Shown here one piece after another: positions 61,734-64,000 of a stretch of 64,000 nucleotides of DNA. The notes under the pieces were generated by a model that did no database searches, had not been told where the DNA came from, and saw nothing but the letters and a program-made list of their open reading frames with translations. The stretch's first letter is position 1. Every line of letters starts with the position of its first letter. The stretch is from Cochleicola gelatinilyticus (lineage in GTDB: Bacteria; Bacteroidota; Bacteroidia; Flavobacteriales; Flavobacteriaceae): NCBI RefSeq assembly GCF_001637325.1, contig NZ_LRXL01000052.1:124001-188000 (forward strand). The letters run 5' to 3'. A program made the position numbers and the translations under genes.

Positions 61734-64000
61734 TTAAAAAGGATAGTTAATCCCGATGTTGTACACGACATTTTGGAAATTATAATCTTTAAACCAACGG
61801 TTTCCTTCCGAATTTGCTGGGTTGTATGTTTTAAATCCGGTGTCAAGTCTAAAAACAAAAAAACCAAAATCATACCGTAGTCCTAAGCCAGATGCAATGG
61901 CGATTTCTTTTAAGTCTGAAAGGCCCGAAAATTTAGACGCTTCGTCATTCACATTGTCGGCAACATTCCAAATGTTTCCAGCATCAACAAAGAGTGCACC
62001 TTTAAAAGCTCCAAAAATTGGAAAACGATATTCTGCATTAAATGCCAGTTTTAGGTTAGCTTCGTTAAACTCGAAAACACCACCGCTACTTCCTGGTCCA
62101 AGATCGTATGCTCTCCAGCCACGGTTGTCGTTTGCACCACCCGCAAAATAACTACGGGTAAAAGGAATGCTGTTACTGTTTCCATAGGGAATGGCGATTC
62201 CTCCAAATCCACGAATTGCAAAAATGGTTGAATTTTCAAATTCCCAGTGTTTAATATATTCTGCTTCTCCTTTTAAATATTGTGAAAAGACAACTCCTAA
62301 CGTTTCATAGTTATCATTGCTGTTTTTTTCTATACTACTAGCTTTCGAAATTAATGAAAGAAGATTCCCTGCGCTTTCTAGTTTCCAACGTATTCTTGAA
62401 AAATTATTGTCACTTATTCCTTCTCTGGTATCCCGTTGCCAAGTAAAGCTAGTAGTGAAGATAAGGTTGTCTTCAGTAAGACGATCTTTACGTTCAATAT
62501 TGTTTTGTAGTATTTGGGAGTTGTCGTTCGAAAGGTCGTAGTTGTTGTTAACAAACGCATCATTTAAAAAATTATCTATTCCGTTGGGTACGGTAAGTTG
62601 CAGATCGCCATTAGAGTCGAGGGTGTAATAATCTGGGTCGATGGCACCTTGAGTATCGTCTTCCACAATTCGAGCAATCGTATTTACTTGATCGAACGAG
62701 TTTCTATAGATGTTAAAATAATTACTTACATTTAAATTACGAACGTATTGTATGTTGAGAAAATCGAACACATTGGTACGTATTTTTGAAGGTTTCCATC
62801 GGTAATTATATCTAACGTTAATACTTTGTCGATCTAAACCAATATTATTTTGCGCATTAAATCCTAAACTTATACTGGTCGTTGGGGACATGTATTTAGG
62901 AATGAGTTTGTCGGTATTTACAGGGAAAAGTATCTTCGGAAAGGAAAGTTTTACTTCTCCACCAATGTCTGAAACATTAAAGAATTTACTATCACTATCG
63001 GCTTGATCTTTCGACGAACCAATACTTCCGTTTCCTGAAATCTCTAGCGTTTCAGCACCTCGAAAAACATTCCGAATTAAAAATGTTCCACTTCCTCCAA
63101 TACCAATTTGTTGAATCGATGAGGTGTATGCATCGAAATCGGCACCAAGTGTATATTTCTTTTTTGGTGTAAGTAATATTGTTGCTATAAGGTTAGTGCC
63201 AGTAGTGTCACGTGGATCTTCTTGATACGTTATATTGGGGTACCTAAACATTCGAAGATCACTCAGTTGGTTATACGAAAGCGTACGGTCTATATCTTTA
63301 AAAGTTTTATTAGGGGTAATAGAAATAGCATCTGTTATAGCTTTCGATGTAAACTCTAACTCATCGTAACTGTATAATTTATAACCTTTAAAGAAAGCAG
63401 AGTCTGAGAACTTTTCATTTCTCTTATTAAATTCATAATCGGTTACTACCCTAACTTCGCTAACGGTGTGAACCTTAAATGGTTCTGTATATACTGTATC
63501 GCCAACCGTTATCTTTCTATCGGGAATAAGGTAGGTTATATTTGCTTTATGATTTGTTTTTACAGTATCCCCTTCAAATCCTACATAATCTTGATCGAAA
63601 TAATACAATCCCGAATTTCTAAATTGTATGGTTAACCGATCACGTTCGTTTACAAAATCGTTTGCTTTATATTGTTTTCCAGATTGTATAAAAGATTGTC
63701 CCTTGGTGAGCTGAAACAAACTGTCTACAACGGGTGAGCTAATCTTTTCGGTGATAGAATCAACAATATAAGGTGTGTTTCGTGTAACGTAATAATCCAT
63801 CGATGCACGCTTTTTTCTAGTAGTGTCTATTCGTATGCTGTCTGCAACTTCAGCGTTAAACCATCCATAACTACTGTAGTAACGCTTCAGTCGGTTCTTT
63901 GATTTTTCGGTTCGGTCTTCAGAAATAATAGCTGGAGCATCTCCTGTTTTTTTTAACCAGTTATTAAAACCTACCTTCGCACTATCTAGTGCATCCACCT
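61734..64000 (-). CDS. BamA/TamA-like outer-membrane protein (partial)
   Basis: The last 755 or so residues of a larger Omp85-family protein whose start lies beyond the window. It has POTRA-like modules (for example KNRLKRYYSSYGWFNAEVAD and RDRLTIQFRNSGLYYFDQDY), then a C-terminal 16-strand barrel with the Omp85 signature (FAIRGFGGIAIPYGN, TRSYFAGGANDNRGWRAYDLG) and a terminal Phe. TamA-like proteins help insert barrel proteins in the outer membrane. It is upstream of fbaA on the same strand. Confidence 0.88.
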   Translation of the reverse strand, partial: VDALDSAKVGFNNWLKKTGDAPAIISEDRTEKSKNRLKRYYSSYGWFNAEVADSIRIDTTRKKRASMDYYVTRNTPYIVDSITEKISSPVVDSLFQLTKGQSFIQSGKQYKANDFVNERDRLTIQFRNSGLYYFDQDYVGFEGDTVKTNHKANITYLIPDRKITVGDTVYTEPFKVHTVSEVRVVTDYEFNKRNEKFSDSAFFKGYKLYSYDELEFTSKAITDAISITPNKTFKDIDRTLSYNQLSDLRMFRYPNITYQEDPRDTTGTNLIATILLTPKKKYTLGADFDAYTSSIQQIGIGGSGTFLIRNVFRGAETLEISGNGSIGSSKDQADSDSKFFNVSDIGGEVKLSFPKILFPVNTDKLIPKYMSPTTSISLGFNAQNNIGLDRQSINVRYNYRWKPSKIRTNVFDFLNIQYVRNLNVSNYFNIYRNSFDQVNTIARIVEDDTQGAIDPDYYTLDSNGDLQLTVPNGIDNFLNDAFVNNNYDLSNDNSQILQNNIERKDRLTEDNLIFTTSFTWQRDTREGISDNNFSRIRWKLESAGNLLSLISKASSIEKNSNDNYETLGVVFSQYLKGEAEYIKHWEFENSTIFAIRGFGGIAIPYGNSNSIPFTRSYFAGGANDNRGWRAYDLGPGSSGGVFEFNEANLKLAFNAEYRFPIFGAFKGALFVDAGNIWNVADNVNDEASKFSGLSDLKEIAIASGLGLRYDFGFFVFRLDTGFKTYNPANSEGNRWFKDYNFQNVVYNIGINYPF

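Noticed and set aside
1-64000. CRISPR array, insertion sequence or prophage
   Set aside because: No regularly spaced repeats, transposase, integrase or phage structural gene was seen on either strand.

Overview
The window looks like a chromosomal segment of a marine-type member of the Flavobacteriia (phylum Bacteroidota). The evidence is the AT-rich composition, the near absence of Shine-Dalgarno sites, promoter elements of the TAnnTTTG type, a short housekeeping sigma factor lacking region 1.1, an FtsZ with a very long C-terminal tail, a SusC/SusD pair, an AccD that has lost its zinc-ribbon cysteines, and Hcp-like TssD proteins typical of Bacteroidota type VI secretion (T6SS subtype iii).

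Layout. 0-3.4 kb: ftsZ, yqeY, a tRNA-Arg(UCG), and directly behind it a tiny GIY-YIG endonuclease gene that is followed by a second, partial copy of the same tRNA gene. That second copy is interrupted by a 20-bp palindrome. 3.4-9.8 kb: small exported proteins, a lipoprotein, a TPR sensor kinase with its LuxR-type response regulator, and a 48-residue lipoprotein. 9.8-15.1 kb: a divergent CHAT-protease / CHASE2-like / exported FecR-like cluster. 15.1-18.6 kb: an apparent operon of DUF805, a small protein, an MscS channel, two tiny translationally coupled membrane proteins, a SpoIIAA-like protein and an outer-membrane barrel. 18.6-24.9 kb: an RND efflux operon under a GbsR/MarR-type regulator, with the same inverted repeat in two promoter regions. 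25.2-33.1 kb: two exported class A beta-lactamase-fold proteins flanking an ATP/ADP-carrier-like protein with HEAT repeats, plus an exported PEP/pyruvate-binding-domain protein. 33.3-38.1 kb: SusC/SusD. 38.4-49.8 kb: mostly core genes (Bax inhibitor-1 family, M90 peptidase, YpdA-like reductase, rpe, BLUF, rpoD, hybrid kinase, pnp, rpsO). 49.9-59.4 kb: an orphan T6SS cargo island. 59.6-64 kb: accD, fbaA and a BamA/TamA-like outer-membrane protein that runs off the window.

Two regions stand out. The first is the 350-bp unit at 2892-3241. It carries one small nuclease gene and is bracketed by direct repeats of the 3' part of a tRNA gene, so it looks like a minimal mobile element that rebuilds its tRNA target. 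The second is the T6SS island. It has one TssD fused to a metzincin-type metalloprotease with its own lipoprotein, and a second TssD followed by a separate cargo protein with a Cys/His pattern. It also has an orphan 3' fragment of that cargo gene next to a second, paralogous immunity-like lipoprotein, and the remnant of a DKNYY-type gene. No T6SS structural genes are in the window, so these would be delivered by an apparatus encoded elsewhere.

All functional calls come from reading sequence and motifs by eye. No database search was run.
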